This document shows positions 19,417 through 31,017 of a stretch of DNA of 64,000 nt, in pieces. The notes beneath the pieces are model-generated. The model saw nothing but the letters and a program-made list of their open reading frames with translations. It did not search any database and had not been told where the DNA came from. The translations under genes were made by a program, and so were the position numbers. The DNA comes from Carnegiea gigantea (lineage: Eukaryota > Streptophyta > Magnoliopsida > Caryophyllales > Cactaceae). The stretch is taken from the NCBI GenBank assembly GCA_029747015.1, contig JAKOGI010000085.1:454501-518500 (forward strand), read 5' to 3'. How positions within the stretch are numbered: the stretch's first letter is position 1; every line of letters begins with the position of its first letter.

Positions 19417-22415
19417 ATGGTGCATTTTCTGGACTCATCACCCGATCCCAAGAAGCCAACTCTTACCATCCTGGATAGAGAAGACGATCCAATTGAAGAA
19501 GGCGTGACTCTCCGCGTAGATATGCCAACACCCCTACCGTTTAGACGTTCTTTACTTCATAACTACCTTGCAAATTCATGCTGGAGTGTGGAGTCTACCT
19601 GCGACATACAAAGATCAGATGGAGTCATCTCGACTTTGAGAGTCTTGAAGCTTAGCTTGCCATTATTTGCATCTTCAATCCCTTCTCAAGGAGCAACACC
19701 CTTACTCCGACATCGTATCATGGACGGGACATTAGCCTGGGGCAATTTTTCACCTTGTTTCTCCGACAACTTTTTCATACTGTGCTATTGGGAATGGCTT
19801 GAAGACGTTCTTGGTCACAACAAAGACAGACTTAAGGAATGGAGGCTTCATGACGGACTGTATGCATCCTTGATCTCTTATGACATGAGTCTGACGGTCT
19901 TCAAAGCATTCTGCAAACTGTGCTGCCACACTACCAACACCTTTTGTACAGAGAGCGGCGATATGTCAATCTCCTTATGGGATTTGCAGACTATAAGTGA
20001 ACTTCCAGCTGACGGTGCTGATTATGAAGAAGTCATTCCATCCGCCAGAGAACTCCTTTCTGCGGGACGTGGAGGTAACGATATTCCAGTGACTTGCTCG
20101 TTCCTCTTCGCTGCGTTCTATAGACTATGCCAAGATGTTCATGGTATCGTTCAACTTATTGCTACCGAATGGATACGCTTCTGGTTTCGAGGGCGGCAGA
20201 TTTACACACCTCCTCCCAGTCGCGACAACAGAAAGCGAGTTAAAGCTTCAACAAACACATCATGTCCATCTGGTATGATTGCTCCTCGCACAGGGCGAAC
20301 GAAGAGAGAGAAGGACCCTTTCATGAGGCTCAACATTCCTGAGGCCCTAATCGAAGAGACCTACCTTGCTGCCCTTATTTCCTATTAGTTGTGCTCATTT
20401 GTGCTACCAACTGAAGTAGTGTGCTCTATTCGCCCAGCTGTTTCTAACTGCAAGCAAACTGTGTCGCGGGGAATGTCTAAACCTCGTAATTCCTGCTTTG
20501 GCTAGCGTTTATCGGGGATTGCGTAGAATTTCTACAGCTCGGAGCCTGAATAAGTTGGAAGTAATCTTCCCCATTCACTACGTTTATGGATGGTTAGGGA
20601 CTTACTTCCCAACTTATTTTGATCATCCCCATCATCGGCACGGCCATCCTAAAATGGTGAGGTTCTCTGGTGAAAAGATGAATCAGATTCCTGACGTACA
20701 AGAAGCTCGAGAGCTATTGAAATGCAAGGATCTGTCTATCATGTATTTTAATGCTCTTATGAAGGATACATGGATCACCTTGATTGACACCCAAAATTTA
20801 TCCCCAAGCTGGAAAGCATATTTAATTTGCCTCCGCTATGGGGTTTTGACCTTGCGACAAGGAAGAACAATTGTGATCGAACCGTACTTCCCTTGTAAGT
20901 TTGGGCGATAATTTGGCTTCTATCAAGATGCACTAAGTGAGCCACGGATGAATGACCAAGAGGGCACCTTACAGGACGTAGCTCGCTATTGGTTCAACCT
21001 TACAGAACATATAACGAGGTCCAGCGTGACAATTCCTGCTCCTCCTGACAAGAAGTCTACACTAGTTACTATTGCATATGCTAATTGGTGGCGATCTTCG
21101 CGGGGCAATCTTTTCTCTCAAGGGCCTAAATATCCTAGAGGCAAGACTGTGCAACCACGAAGAGCTTCTAAAGTGAGAGTTGCTGATGATGCATCCGCCT
21201 TAGCTGTCACTTTCGGTAAAGCAAGTGCACATAAGCCAATCATGCAGCAGTGTAATGAACATGCCCTATCCCCAGCTGAGCTTAGAAAAGAAGGAGGAGA
21301 TAGTTCCTCGTTGGGAGCAAGCACATCTCCTTAGAAAAGTAGAAGTTGTTCGCCTGGTAAAGAGAAGATTGAAGCTTTGAGAGGTTTGGGTGTTAGGTCT
21401 TCTGTTAGTGGAGCGAAGAATTTGTCAGGCTTGAAGAGCAAACCAGACGTTGCAACCAAGTTACCTAACACCAAGAACAAGTCTAACAGTGTGACGAGCT
21501 CACTGAAATCAGAGAACAAAGCAAAGGGAGCGGTGCATCTTGTTATCCTACCCCCTTCTCCTTTCCCCCTATTTTTGGTTCCTCTTTTTTTTTTTTTTTA
21601 ACTTAACCCTCCTTTTAATATAGGGATATACTGCCGAAATCGGAGACAGACTTAAGGCTACATTTGGTGACAAAGACAGTGAAGCCACCTTGACTGTGCC
21701 TGCTGCCAAGTCAACTGAGGATGATTCTATTAGCATAATGCCATCGCCAGTGAAACAAGCAGAGCGCTGTGAATCACCTACTCCTTCTGTTGCAACCTAC
21801 TTCCCTGGGAGAATTGCTTCTGGCGTGTTTAATGATTTGGCCCTGAGTGTGAAGCAGTGTTTTCAGCAATAGTTGAAAAAGTTCATCCCAAAGATAGAAG
21901 GCGACCTTGCAAATATCCGCCAGGAAGCTGAGCAAATATATGAAACATTATCATCCTTTCAGGCAGATTATTTGGGGCTGAAGAATAGTGTCGAGGCATA
22001 CTTGAACGAAGTCAGACAGTACCTAAAATTGAAAGCCCAATTAGAAGATCGGACTCCTACCAAAGATGTGCTAAGCAAGCGGGCAGCCTTATTAGACAAA
22101 CTTGGGGAGGCAAGAACTTCAGTGGAAAAGGTTGGTGTACAATTTGATGAGACAACTACTGCTATTGCCTAAGCTCATAAGCGAAGGAAGCTACTTGAGG
22201 CAGATCTTGAACGAGCAAAGACGAATAAGCTGGAATTGCAAGACAAATTAGTAGAGACTGAAGCTTCATTGAAGAAAGCCAAAGATGGTGTATCTCTTCT
22301 TGAAAAAGAGGTTGCTGATTTAGATGCTGTACCCCAAGTTACCGCAGAAGAAACGGCTCAAGTTGAAGCAGCAAGGAAACGTGCCCAAGAGCTTTTAGGC
22401 GCACTGGATTCCTAG
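19417..22415 (+). pseudogene. Antisense plant mobile domain (PMD) gene of the Tat element
   Basis: Start chosen at ATG 19417 in a good context (CACCATGG). Residues 1-323 contain PMD-like sequence (WEWLEDVL, GLYASLISYD, SLWDLQTISELP, FLFAAFYRL). The family region continues with LPTEVVCSIRP, ASVYRGLRRI, FPIHYVYGWLGTYF and RFSGEKMN. A 91-bp intron (21533-21623, GT...AG, T-rich acceptor) joins codon-exact to a second exon that encodes coiled-coil-like sequence (KKFIPKIEGDL through ARKRAQELLGAL). The final stop is at 22413-22415; ancestral length is about 970 residues. It is broken by stops at 20386, 20909, 21332, 21870 and 22170 and one frameshift near 20440-20460. PMD proteins are linked to transposon silencing or are element-borne; the role here is unknown. 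Confidence 0.85.
21533..21623 (+). other. Spliceosomal intron in the antisense PMD gene
   Basis: Donor GCG|GTGCAT, acceptor TTTTAATATAG|GGATAT with a T13 tract upstream. The reading frame is open on both sides in phase 0 and closed through the intron. 91 bp is a normal plant intron size. Not experimentally confirmed. Confidence 0.72.
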
Positions 22416-22853
22416 ACCATATCCGGTGGATTTGTTTTAGATTTTTTTTTTCCACTTTGCAACTTGTTACTTCTTTTTGGACTTAATATGGTTTTGTTGC
22501 AATTGGTTTTGGTATATTGCAATATGATGAATCTTTCAATTCTAGTTTACGCAATAATATATAGCTGTATCCAGTGAACAAAACCAATGAGCGCTAACAC
22601 AATTTATTCATCCTTTTTTTCTTTTAACGGTTGTACTTAAGAAATATACCAAAGTTGCCTACGTAGCTAAAGGGAATGTAATACCCTAAAGGATCAAGCC
22701 ATACGTAGTTCAAGAATATAACATTTTTTATTTGTTTTGTTTTGCCGTTCACAGTTTAGACTCTTACGGGCCAGAAGTATTGCAAAGGAATTTAACTTGA
22801 AAGAACGAGTAGTTTAGGCTCTTACTTAGGAGCTTTACAACATTAATTCTATT
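22416..22853. other. Convergent spacer between PMD and integrase
   Basis: No gene. AT-rich region holding the tails of two convergent transcription units, with T-rich tracts near 22440 and 22615. Confidence 0.7.
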
Positions 22854-23951
22854 TTAAGGATAATAACGCTTCAAGAACTTGCCGTTTATGGGTCCTACGC
22901 GGACTCCATCAGCACCAACTATCTTGTACGCTCCATTTGTGTAAACTTCTCTGACTACATAAGGACCATCCCACTTGGAGGTGAATTTGCTTCCAGATTT
23001 GTGAGAAATAATGATCAGTCTTCTTACTACCTGTACCTGGTCTCCCACTTGGAACGAGCGTGGCCGAACCTTTTTGTTGAACGCTCTTGATAGACGGGCT
23101 TGGTAGCATTCTAGCTTTTGTTGTGCCTGAAGTCTCCTCTCATCAAGGGCCTCCAACTTAGCTAAGCGAAGCTTGTGATTTTCGTCTTCCGTCAAACCTT
23201 CCTGTATGGTGATGCAGAGTGATGGGATTTGAAGCTCCAACGGTAGAACGGCTTCAACTCCATATACCAAAGCAATTGGGGTCGACTGTGTTGGCGTCTT
23301 GTACGTTGTTCGATATGCCCAAAGAGCTTCCCCTAGTCTCTCATGCCAATCCCGTTTAGACTTTGCGATAACTTTTTTGAGTAAGTTGCAAAGTGTTTTG
23401 TTAAAGGCTTCTGTCAAGCCGTTTGTAGGGGCGTTGTACATGGAAGACTTATGTTGGGAAAACTTAAACTTCTCGCATAGACTTGTCATCAGGCTGTTGA
23501 AGAAAGGCTTACTATTATCGGTGATAATGTACCTCGGCATACCATACCGATAGATAATATGTACCCTTATGAAGTCAACCACATTGTCTTTTTTGACCTC
23601 TCTTAATGGAATCGCTTTCGCTCATTTAGCGAAGTAATCAGTGGCAGCTAGGATGTAGGAGTAACCAGCAGACGATTTAGGTGTGATTGGTCCAACGACA
23701 TCGAGCCCTCATGCCTCAAATGGCCAAGATGCAACTGTTGGGTGGAGAGGTTCGAGAGGTTGATGTATGAAGTTAGCATAGAACTGGAAAGCCTCATACC
23801 TCTTTGCATAATTTATGCAATCTTGCACCATAATGGGCCAGTAGTAGCCCATCCTTTTAATGCGATCATGTAACCTAGGCCCTGATTGGTGTGCTCCACA
23901 CACACCTGAATGAGCTTCCGTCATTGCTTGCTTTGCTTCTTCCACATCCAA
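22854..23951 (-). pseudogene. Integrase of the Tat-type element
   Basis: Would insert the cDNA into the genome. The N-terminal H2C2 zinc region is at about 23709-23900 (HSGVCGAHQSG, GYYWPIM), but the second pair of zinc ligands reads YEAF where CxxC is expected, so the finger is lost. The core contains AATDYFAK (first Asp), IITDNSKPFF (second Asp) and NGLTEAFNKT (Glu). The C-terminus has a GPYVV-containing SH3-like tail ending GKFLKRYYP at 22856. In-frame TGA codons at 23709-23711 and near 23622 sit where Trp is normal. No chromodomain is seen. Confidence 0.92.
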
Positions 23952-23954
23952 GCA

Positions 23955-24940
23955 TCATAACCAAAGACTAAGAAGAGAGCGTCGATAAAGCATCCCGTTG
24001 TAGTGAAGGAAGCTTGAAGCCCTCCGTTGCATTTCTGTCTTATGCCTTGGGTCACTAGGCAGTTTTCCATGCTCTAAGTACTCAATTATAGGTTGACGCC
24101 AGTCTTCTGCATCTGTTTCAAGAACACAGATCATGTTGACGTCTTCCTCTGAGTCTTCATCATCGGGCGGAATAACCCAGTGGTTACATACTGGAATAGT
24201 CACTTCTCCTTCTGCCCCCAGTGCCAAAGTGGCTGCGAGGCTTGCTAGTGCGTCAGCCATCTTGTTGGCACTCCTTGGCACATGCTCTAAGTTGACCATG
24301 TCCAACTTATTTAGCAGGCATAATGCTTGCTTGTGATACGGGACAAGGTCCTCTTTCTTGACCTCGTATTCATCAAGTAGTTGATTAATGACTAACTACG
24401 AGTCACCATATATGTTGAGATCGGTGATCCTCATCTCAATAGCCATTTCAAGGCTTAAGTTAAGCGCTTGGTATTCCGCCACATTGTTAGAGCATAACTG
24501 AGTGAGCACAAATGAATACGGGAGAATGTGCTTTTCGGCGAAAACGAAGACCACTCCTGCACCAGCGCCATCACGTCTAGCTGCACCATCGAAATACATT
24601 TCCCAGGGAGGGAGGATATCGATGCAGAACACGCCCTCTCCTAGCAAATCATCATTTAGCTCCCACTCATCAGGAATGGGATGATCTGCCAAGAAATCTG
24701 CCAATGCTTGCCACTTAACCGCTCTTTAGGGTACATAGACAAGGTCGTGCTATTTTAAGATGACCGCCTATTTTGCCAGTCGCCCATTTAAGATTGGCCT
24801 AGACAAGATATACTTGATGGGATCAGCTTTGGAGATCACTTGCACTATATAGGCCTGCATGTAATGCTTAAGTTTTTGGATGGCAAATATGAGTGACAAG
24901 CACATCTTTTCAATAGGGGAGTACTTCAACTCAGCACCGA
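23955..24940 (-). pseudogene. RNase H region of the Tat-type element
   Basis: The frame at 24704-24396 starts in the connection region (ADFLADHPIP) and enters RNase H with MYFDGAARRDGAG (Asp), NNVAEYQAL (Glu) and IYGDS (Asp). A TAG at 24396 replaces the Gln that normally follows. The domain ends in 24305-23955 (HVPRSANKMADALA, fourth Asp), followed by the spacer towards integrase. Tat elements often have an additional RNase H; this one, after the ADFLADHP connection, may be that domain, with the original one reduced to a connection (24720-24940). Confidence 0.88.
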
Positions 24941-25983
24941 CCAACGTACGACTTCAGTAGTACAGGACGACTTCTTTCCCTTCCTCGTTTTCCTGTATGC
25001 ATAATGCTCCTAGGGATTTTTCCTGGGCTGCAATATACAGTCGAAGAGGCTTGCCAGGGATGGGTGCCCCCAATACCGGAGGATGGGATAAATATTCCGT
25101 TATTTTCTTAAAAGCTGCTCGACATGAGTTGTCCCATTCAAACGGTGCTCCCTTTTTCATGAGGTGGCTGAAGGGGTGGCAACGTCCTGCAAGATTTGAG
25201 ATGAATCTTCGGATGTATGCCAAGCGACCTTGAAGTCCGCGAAGGTCTCTGAGATTCTTCGGCTCAGGCATCTCTTGAATTGCCTTGATCTTTGATTGGT
25301 CGATCTCGATTCCCCGATGGTGGACGATGAAGCCCAAGAATCTTCCGGAGGTGACACCAAACGCGCACTTGAGCGGGTTCATCTTTAATTTGCATCTCTG
25401 TAATCGCCCGAAGATCAAACGAAGATCTTATATGTGGTCCTCCCTCTTTTTGGACTTGACTACCAAATCATTAACGTAGCATTCAACTTTTTTGTGAAGC
25501 ATATCGTCGAAAATTGTTTGCATTGCCCTTTGGTAAGTTGCTCATGCATTCTTAAGTCCGAAGGGCATCACCTTATAGCAAAAAATGCCTTTAGATGTGC
25601 GGAAGCTGTGGCCTCTTGATCTTCTGGCGCCATTAGAATTTGATTGTATCCTGCGGTACAATCCATGAATGACAACGCTTCATGCCCTATAGTTGAGTCA
25701 ATTATGAGTTCTGTGACAGGTAGTGGAAAATCATCTTTTGGATAAGCGTCGTTGAGATCCCAGAAGTCTACACAAATACGAAGTTGCCCATTTTTCTTCC
25801 TGACAGGCACGATGTTTGCGATCCATGTTGGGTATTTGACCTTGCCTCTATGAGTTTGTTGACCTCCTTTTCAATTTTCAGTACCAACTCTGGGCGAAAA
25901 CGTCGCTGAGGTTGTTTCTTAGGCGAAATACCCCATTTGATAGATAAGCGATGAACTGCAACCTTTGGGTCCAAGCCGGGCAT
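24941..25983 (-). pseudogene. Reverse transcriptase of the Tat-type element
   Basis: Starts at PGLDPKVAVHRLSIKWG (about 25980), then KKQPQRRFRPE. A frameshift near 25810 is followed by PVRKKNGQLRICVDF, DDFPLPVTELI, FMDCTAGYNQI (first catalytic Asp), a damaged fingers/palm stretch, and the YxDD box at about 25470-25480. There the frame reads Tyr-Val-Asn-Asp, so the first Asp of the pair is lost. 25418-24954 carries the thumb/connection (LKMNPLKCAFGV, GRFLGFIVHHRGIEID, LRGLQGRLAYIRRF). Stops and the active-site change make it inactive. Confidence 0.93.
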
Positions 25984-27795
25984 TTCTTTATAGCTCTAGG
26001 CAAATACATCCTTGTACTCTGATAGGAGTTCCAAGTACTGCTTTTCCTCTTCGAGTGTAAGTGATGAGCTTACGCAGATAGGGCGAGGCTCTTCATTGGT
26101 TCCAAGATTTAGCTCTTTCAGATCATCAACTGTAGCCTAGCCCCCATCTTCAAAATTCTTAGGAGTTTCTGCCAACTCTATCTCTGAGTCTGAGTCATCA
26201 CATTCGTGGATTGTGATATGATTGGGAGGAACAATTTCTTCTTCCTCTGCTTCCTCGTTAGAGCGAGAGTTTTTTGGTTGACTTGTGAAGACCACAATAT
26301 GCCTCTTTACTCTTAATGAACTATCTGTCTTAACATCTGGACTAAAAAAACGTTTCATACGTGAAGGGAGAACTTCATTTATCACTCCCAAGCGGCCAAA
26401 TGCAGAGCTTTTCTCGTGCTGAAGTTGTGAGCTTGAGGACTTTTCACCAGCTCCTATTCTGGCAAAAATCGAAGGCTTTGGCTGAGGATCATTTTTGATT
26501 CTGTTGAAAACAGAGCATCTGTGATCTTTCCCTTTCCCTATACGGGCAAATACTAACAGACATTTTTTAGAAGTGTATGATTGTAGCCTATCAAACACAG
26601 AGGGCTTTGGGTTGGGTGAAGCATTTTCCTCTTCACTCACATCTACTTCTTCAATTGAGATGTGTTGAATCACCAACTTCTTGTCTCTTCGTCATCCAGA
26701 GATTCTGACTGGCCATGGTGGCGTGAAACCCAGTCCAACTTTAGAGACTGCTACCGAACCTCCCTGCTCTTGAATCTTCCTCTGAGTTTCAGTAAGGCCA
26801 TGAGGCTTGGCTGCGACTACCTTTCCTAAAGCAGCTGGATTTTGAAAGTCGTAACCAGCCCTCTCTATAAGCTTGTATGTATTAGGATCAAATCCTTCCA
26901 TAGTCTGTGCGCTTGGCAAGTCATCGCCTTCTTTAGAAGAAACGACAAACCCGGAAAGAGGGGGCCTACTCACCTTAATCTGCCACATCTTAAGCGTTAG
27001 AACTGTTGCACTTCCCTTTAAGGTAATTATGCTAGCTCCATCATCCTTTTTAGTAGCTTTGGTCACAATGCTTCTGCTTGTGCACTCACTAAAGGGCGAT
27101 TCGCCCTCCTTACGGCAAGACCTAGGTGTGTACCTTAAGGCTGGTGGCATTGAGCCTGTTGAAGCAGCAGCTTCTTTAGCAACTTGCTCAACACAAGAAG
27201 TGGTGCTACTTTGCTTGCTTGCTTCTTTCTCAAGTTGCTACTTAGGAGCATCATCTTTTATTACTCGAGGGGCCTTCTTTGCGACACCTTTACCTGTAGA
27301 AGAAATGGTTGACGGCATGGTTTCTTTAGGTGCAGCACCTTCTTCAAAGAACCTTGTGTCTGTAAAATGAGACTCAGCCTTAGTGAATGGCTTGACATCC
27401 CCGTTTATTTTCTTCTCTCCATCACGATAGTACTTAAGGCATTGGAGTAAAGTGCAAGCCACTGTCCCATGCTCATAAAGCCATGGTCGCCTAAGTAACA
27501 ACGTGTAGGAAGTCTTAGCATCGATTACATGGAAGATGGAGGACGTCGTCAAATCTCCCATTATCAGTTCAATGCGAATCATGCCGATTGCACGTTGGCC
27601 TTCAAGGTTAAAGCCTTGAATCATCGTTCGACTCTTAGACAGTTCTTCCACTGTGATGCCTAAGTCGTTTATTGTAGACTTCGACATAATGTTGACGGCT
27701 AACCCTCCATCCATGAGAATGCGTCTAACTTTCTGCTCCCTAACATAACCAGTCACAAATAAAGGATGATTATGGGGCTTGGGTCCCAACAACAA
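25984..27795 (-). pseudogene. Aspartic protease and protease-RT linker of the Tat-type element
   Basis: 27795-27238 holds the protease: FVTGYVREQKVRRIL then MDGGLAVNIM, where family members have DGGSA; the Ser next to the catalytic loop is Leu. It continues with ELSKSRTMIQGF, AIGMIRIEL and LLRRPWLYEHG. A stop leads into a long linker (27150-26692: GFDPNTYKLIERAGYDF). Then 26676-26137 has repeated short motifs of type Ser/Leu-x-Phe-x-Arg-Leu/Ile (SVFDRL, VFARIG, SVFNRI, SIFARI, SAFGRL), followed by an acidic stretch. Such a linker with SVFDRL repeats is common in Tat polyproteins; its function is unknown. Confidence 0.88.
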
Positions 27796-28149
27796 ATCAT
27801 TGTCAGTTAAAGTGACTGCGGTGTTGCAATAGGCACACTGAACAGAGCCTTCTGTTGATGCTCCTACATCCTTGATTTTATCAACGTAAAGTTCTGGGTG
27901 TTGTAAAGTAGTAACAACATGCTAGTGTATCTTATCAAGTAGACAAAATATTTGCTCCCAGCCCATGCGAGCTGGCAAAGCCTCTAAGACAGTTAAAGTC
28001 TTATAAGCTACTCCAGGAGACCCCTTTTGTCTGTCACTTCTTTCGTCTTCCTCTTCTTCGAGCTCAAAACATGAAGTCATGTTGATTGTAACTTTCTCAA
28101 AGAAGCCTGTTGGGAAAAACTCTTCGAGTGTGACAGGGACAAGCAGCTC
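27796..28149 (-). other. Gag-protease junction, degraded
   Basis: No long frame. Short minus-strand pieces suggest the end of gag and the start of protease, with multiple stops. No other feature seen. Confidence 0.5.
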
Positions 28150-30068
28150 CTACTCAAGGAGGTTAATAGGCAAAATTTCGTACCTTTTAACGTTCTTGGA
28201 CTTCTTCTTTCCTTTTGAATGACGAGGGCTTTTCTTTCTTCCTTGTCTCTTCCTGCGGCGGAGAGGTGGTGATTGCGCTAGGCTTTGCTTCCTTGGCCTC
28301 CGGCGGGTGACAAGAGTCCATCCCTCTTCATTAATATCAACTTTATCAGAGACATCCATAAAAGGATCAGTCTCTGTCACGGGCCCTTTGGAACTAATTG
28401 GAATCACCACAGGCTCCAAACTTCTAAATTGAATTGTAATTAACTTCTCTCCAAGGGAGAAAATCAATTCGATATTTACTCTACCACAAGGTGGAGTATG
28501 CTTTGGCCTCCAGGGCGATGAGGAACACTCTAGCTGAGTAGAGATATGATTTGTCTCAACAGTATCATCCAAATCCAATATTATCTTCCCATCCCTGGCA
28601 AGTTGCATAATACGCTCCTTGAGCATAACCATTTCTCGAGAGGGTGACTAACCACCCTGTGATATCGACGATATTTTGGATCGGTAACCCTTCCAACTTC
28701 TTCAGGCCGTTTTGGTTCTGGAAGTTGGATAACCCCATTTTCAAGGAGATCATCAAGCATTCGTAACAAGTCTGAGTCAGGGAATGGGTATTTCTTCTCC
28801 TGCAGTTCCTTCAATGCAGGACGCTTCTTTCCAGAATTCTTGGAGAATCCACCCTTCTTGTTTTCATACTTGGGCTTTCCGGAGATTCGAACCGGCTCCC
28901 CAGTTGAAACAGCCATGGCTTCTTTATTTGAGGACTTAGTGGACTTGGGATTTTTCCTGAATTCACTCTTGTCCTTTCTAGTGTCAGGCGAGGAAGAAGA
29001 CTTACCACAGTGACTTGCGATCGTTATCTCCATATTATAAGCTTTCGTTGTCAATTCCTGGAAGGTCCTTGGCTTACTCATCTGCAAGACGTATAGTAAA
29101 TCCCACTCCATACCCTAAGCACACATTTCAACAGCTGAAGCTTCTGATAGACGATCCTTACACTTAAGACCTAGGGACCTCCGGCGATTAATGTAATCAG
29201 GAACCGACTCGTCCTTCCATTGTCTAGTATTTGTTAGCTCTGTCATGCTAACAACACGTTGGGTGTTGTAGAACCGATTCAGGAACTCTTGCTCCATTTG
29301 TTCCCAGCTGTCAATCGACTCTGGCTCCAAGTCTGTGTACCAGTTGAATGCGATCCCTCTTACAGTACGAACAAACTGTTTCACCAGCCGGTCCCCCTTT
29401 GTGCCAGCATTACTGCACATCTCAATGAAGTGGGCAATATGCTGTTTGGGGTTGCCCTTGCTATTGAACTAGTTGAACTTGGGAGGCTGATAGCCATGTG
29501 GCATGCGAAGAGCATCAATCCTTTTTGTACAAGGCTTTGTATATAGGTGGGTCTTGTGAGATCCTTCTCCCTACTGAGCCCTGACTGCATTTGCTATTAA
29601 GCTCTGAATCTGCTCAATAGACATCGAGCTTAAAGAGCGGTCCTTTCTTGCCTTGCGCTCGTCATCAGATTATTCGCTGTGGCTGGACTCTTTATCAGAG
29701 ACTTCAGTGCCTGAACCTTTGTTGGAAACTTTAGAGGACTTCTTTTCCAGCTTCTTCATCAGCTCAGCAATCTGATCGTTCTGGCATTTGATTTGAGCGT
29801 CCTTTTTTACACTCTCTTTAGAGAGCCTATCCAAGGTAGCCTTCATGCTTTCCAGTTGTTCTCCGAAGTTAGTAACCCCTGTCACCATAACTGGCATGAT
29901 GACAGTGTCAGAGGATTCAGCTTCAGCATGTAAGGAAAGTGATCTGTTTGATGATGCTAAAGAGGAATCCCTGCTTGAATAACCATCATCTTCAAAATTG
30001 AAGGGTTGAAAAGCAGGGTTAGTGTGGGTTTGGAGTTCATCCATCCCACGTGAAATTGTTTGTGGCAT
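28150..30068 (-). pseudogene. gag of the Tat-type element
   Basis: Start at 30068 (MPQTISRGMDEL). The N-terminal region (30068-29670) has a predicted helix/coil (ESMKATLDRLSKESVKK, NDQIAELMKKLEKK). After a stop and frame change, 29420-29115 has the retrotransposon gag core (VKQFVRTVRGIAFNWYTDL, SWEQMEQEFLNRFYNTQR, SVPDYINRRRSLGLKCKD). TAG at 29115-29117 replaces a likely Gln. The frame continues 29111-28581 (KPRTFQELTTKAYNME) and, after a frameshift near 28630, 28632-28150 ends in a basic tail (RRRKRQGRKKSPRHSKGKKK). I see no CCHC zinc knuckle. Confidence 0.9.
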
Positions 30069-30400
30069 GATGAAGCCAGCAACAGATTTTACTTCAGAGC
30101 ATTTGAAGCGATTTGATTGACTCCATCAGATACCTTGGAGCTGAGGTTTTGAATCTTGTGTGACTGTGATGGTGCAGTACAATTGATTACTCTCCAGCAG
30201 CTTTTGTCATATTTCTAGTCATGACACCACCAGATGCAGCACTAACAGTTGTTGATCCCTGAGATGCAGATCAGACAGCTTTCCTTGAAGATTGGGTGAT
30301 AGCATTGTTAGGGGCCATGTTATCTTCGAGGGAGTGCAGAGTTTGTATTTTGGAGAAAGAGATGAGAGGCAGAGATGTCCCACCGAGTGTGCTAAAAATT
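30069..30400 (-). other. Leader and primer-site region of the Tat-type element
   Basis: Untranslated leader between the 5' LTR and gag. The sequence next to the LTR on the element strand (AATTTTTAGCACACTCGG) should contain the primer site, but I could not match it confidently to a plant tRNA 3' end. Confidence 0.6.
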
Positions 30401-31012
30401 TATAAACACAAATTTCACGCCTAAAATAAATTAGACAAGAAATTGATATAAACAAATTTAATCTTGTATTGATGTAGTGTGTAGGTACAATCTCTGAATT
30501 TAATACAATAAAAATGATCTTCTGATTCGATCTCCTAATGACTTGAGTACTCCGAGGGCTTGATGCTTGATCTCGGTTGATGCAAATCAGCTGAAGAACT
30601 CTGAAGGTTGTTCTTGATTTTGATCTGCAAGTGGCTGATTGTGGTTTTCGAAGCTCTGCAAGTCTTGATCCTTCGCGCTTGGTAGCTGGATGCTCCTTGT
30701 CGTCTGAGCTCTGAATTCTGCCTATGCTAAGTGATCCAAATGAAGGGAGAAGACCCTATTTATAGGCTCTGCCGGCTAGGGTTAGAGCCGGGTTCTGGGC
30801 CTAGGCCCAGTAATTATTTTCTTATTTTTAAATAAAGAAAATAATTACTAATTTATGCATCATCGATGACATGTGGCGGCTTTTAGTTGGCTGAACTTAA
30901 TTTTAACCAAGTGGGTCCACCAAAGTCAACGTGACACATGGCAATCTGTAATTGGCTGATTTTTTTTACACGTGGTGCCATCTGATTGGTGGCAGAATTT
31001 TTGCCTTCTACA
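30401..31012 (-). repeat. 5' LTR of the Tat-type element
   Basis: 612 bp. Starts TATAAACACA (the TG is now TA) and ends TTCTACA. Followed by target duplicate AGAGC at 31013-31017. Confidence 0.93.
30756..30764 (-). promoter_or_regulatory. TATA box in the 5' LTR
   Basis: TATAAATAG on the element strand, preserved in both LTRs (also 16467-16475). By position it would drive the genomic transcript of the Tat-type element. Confidence 0.7.
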
Positions 31013-31017
31013 AGAGC

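Larger units (their letters stand above)
16111..31012 (-). mobile_element. Tat-type Ty3/gypsy retrotransposon, complete, 14.9 kb
   Basis: Two LTRs (16111-16724 and 30401-31012) are flanked by the 5-bp duplication AGAGC (16106-16110, 31013-31017). Genes gag-protease-RT-RNase H-integrase run on the minus strand. A PMD gene runs antisense from near the 3' LTR towards the integrase, so the two sets converge tail to tail at 22415/22854. The size, the linker with repeated SVFDRL-type motifs and the extra antisense ORF fit the Tat clade. Comparing 240 bases of the LTRs by eye gives roughly 6% difference, so the insertion is not recent. All genes carry stops. Confidence 0.93.

Noticed and set aside
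30219..30455. Minus-strand frame across the 5' LTR border of the Tat-type element
   Set aside because: Spans the LTR/leader junction; chance frame with no motif.
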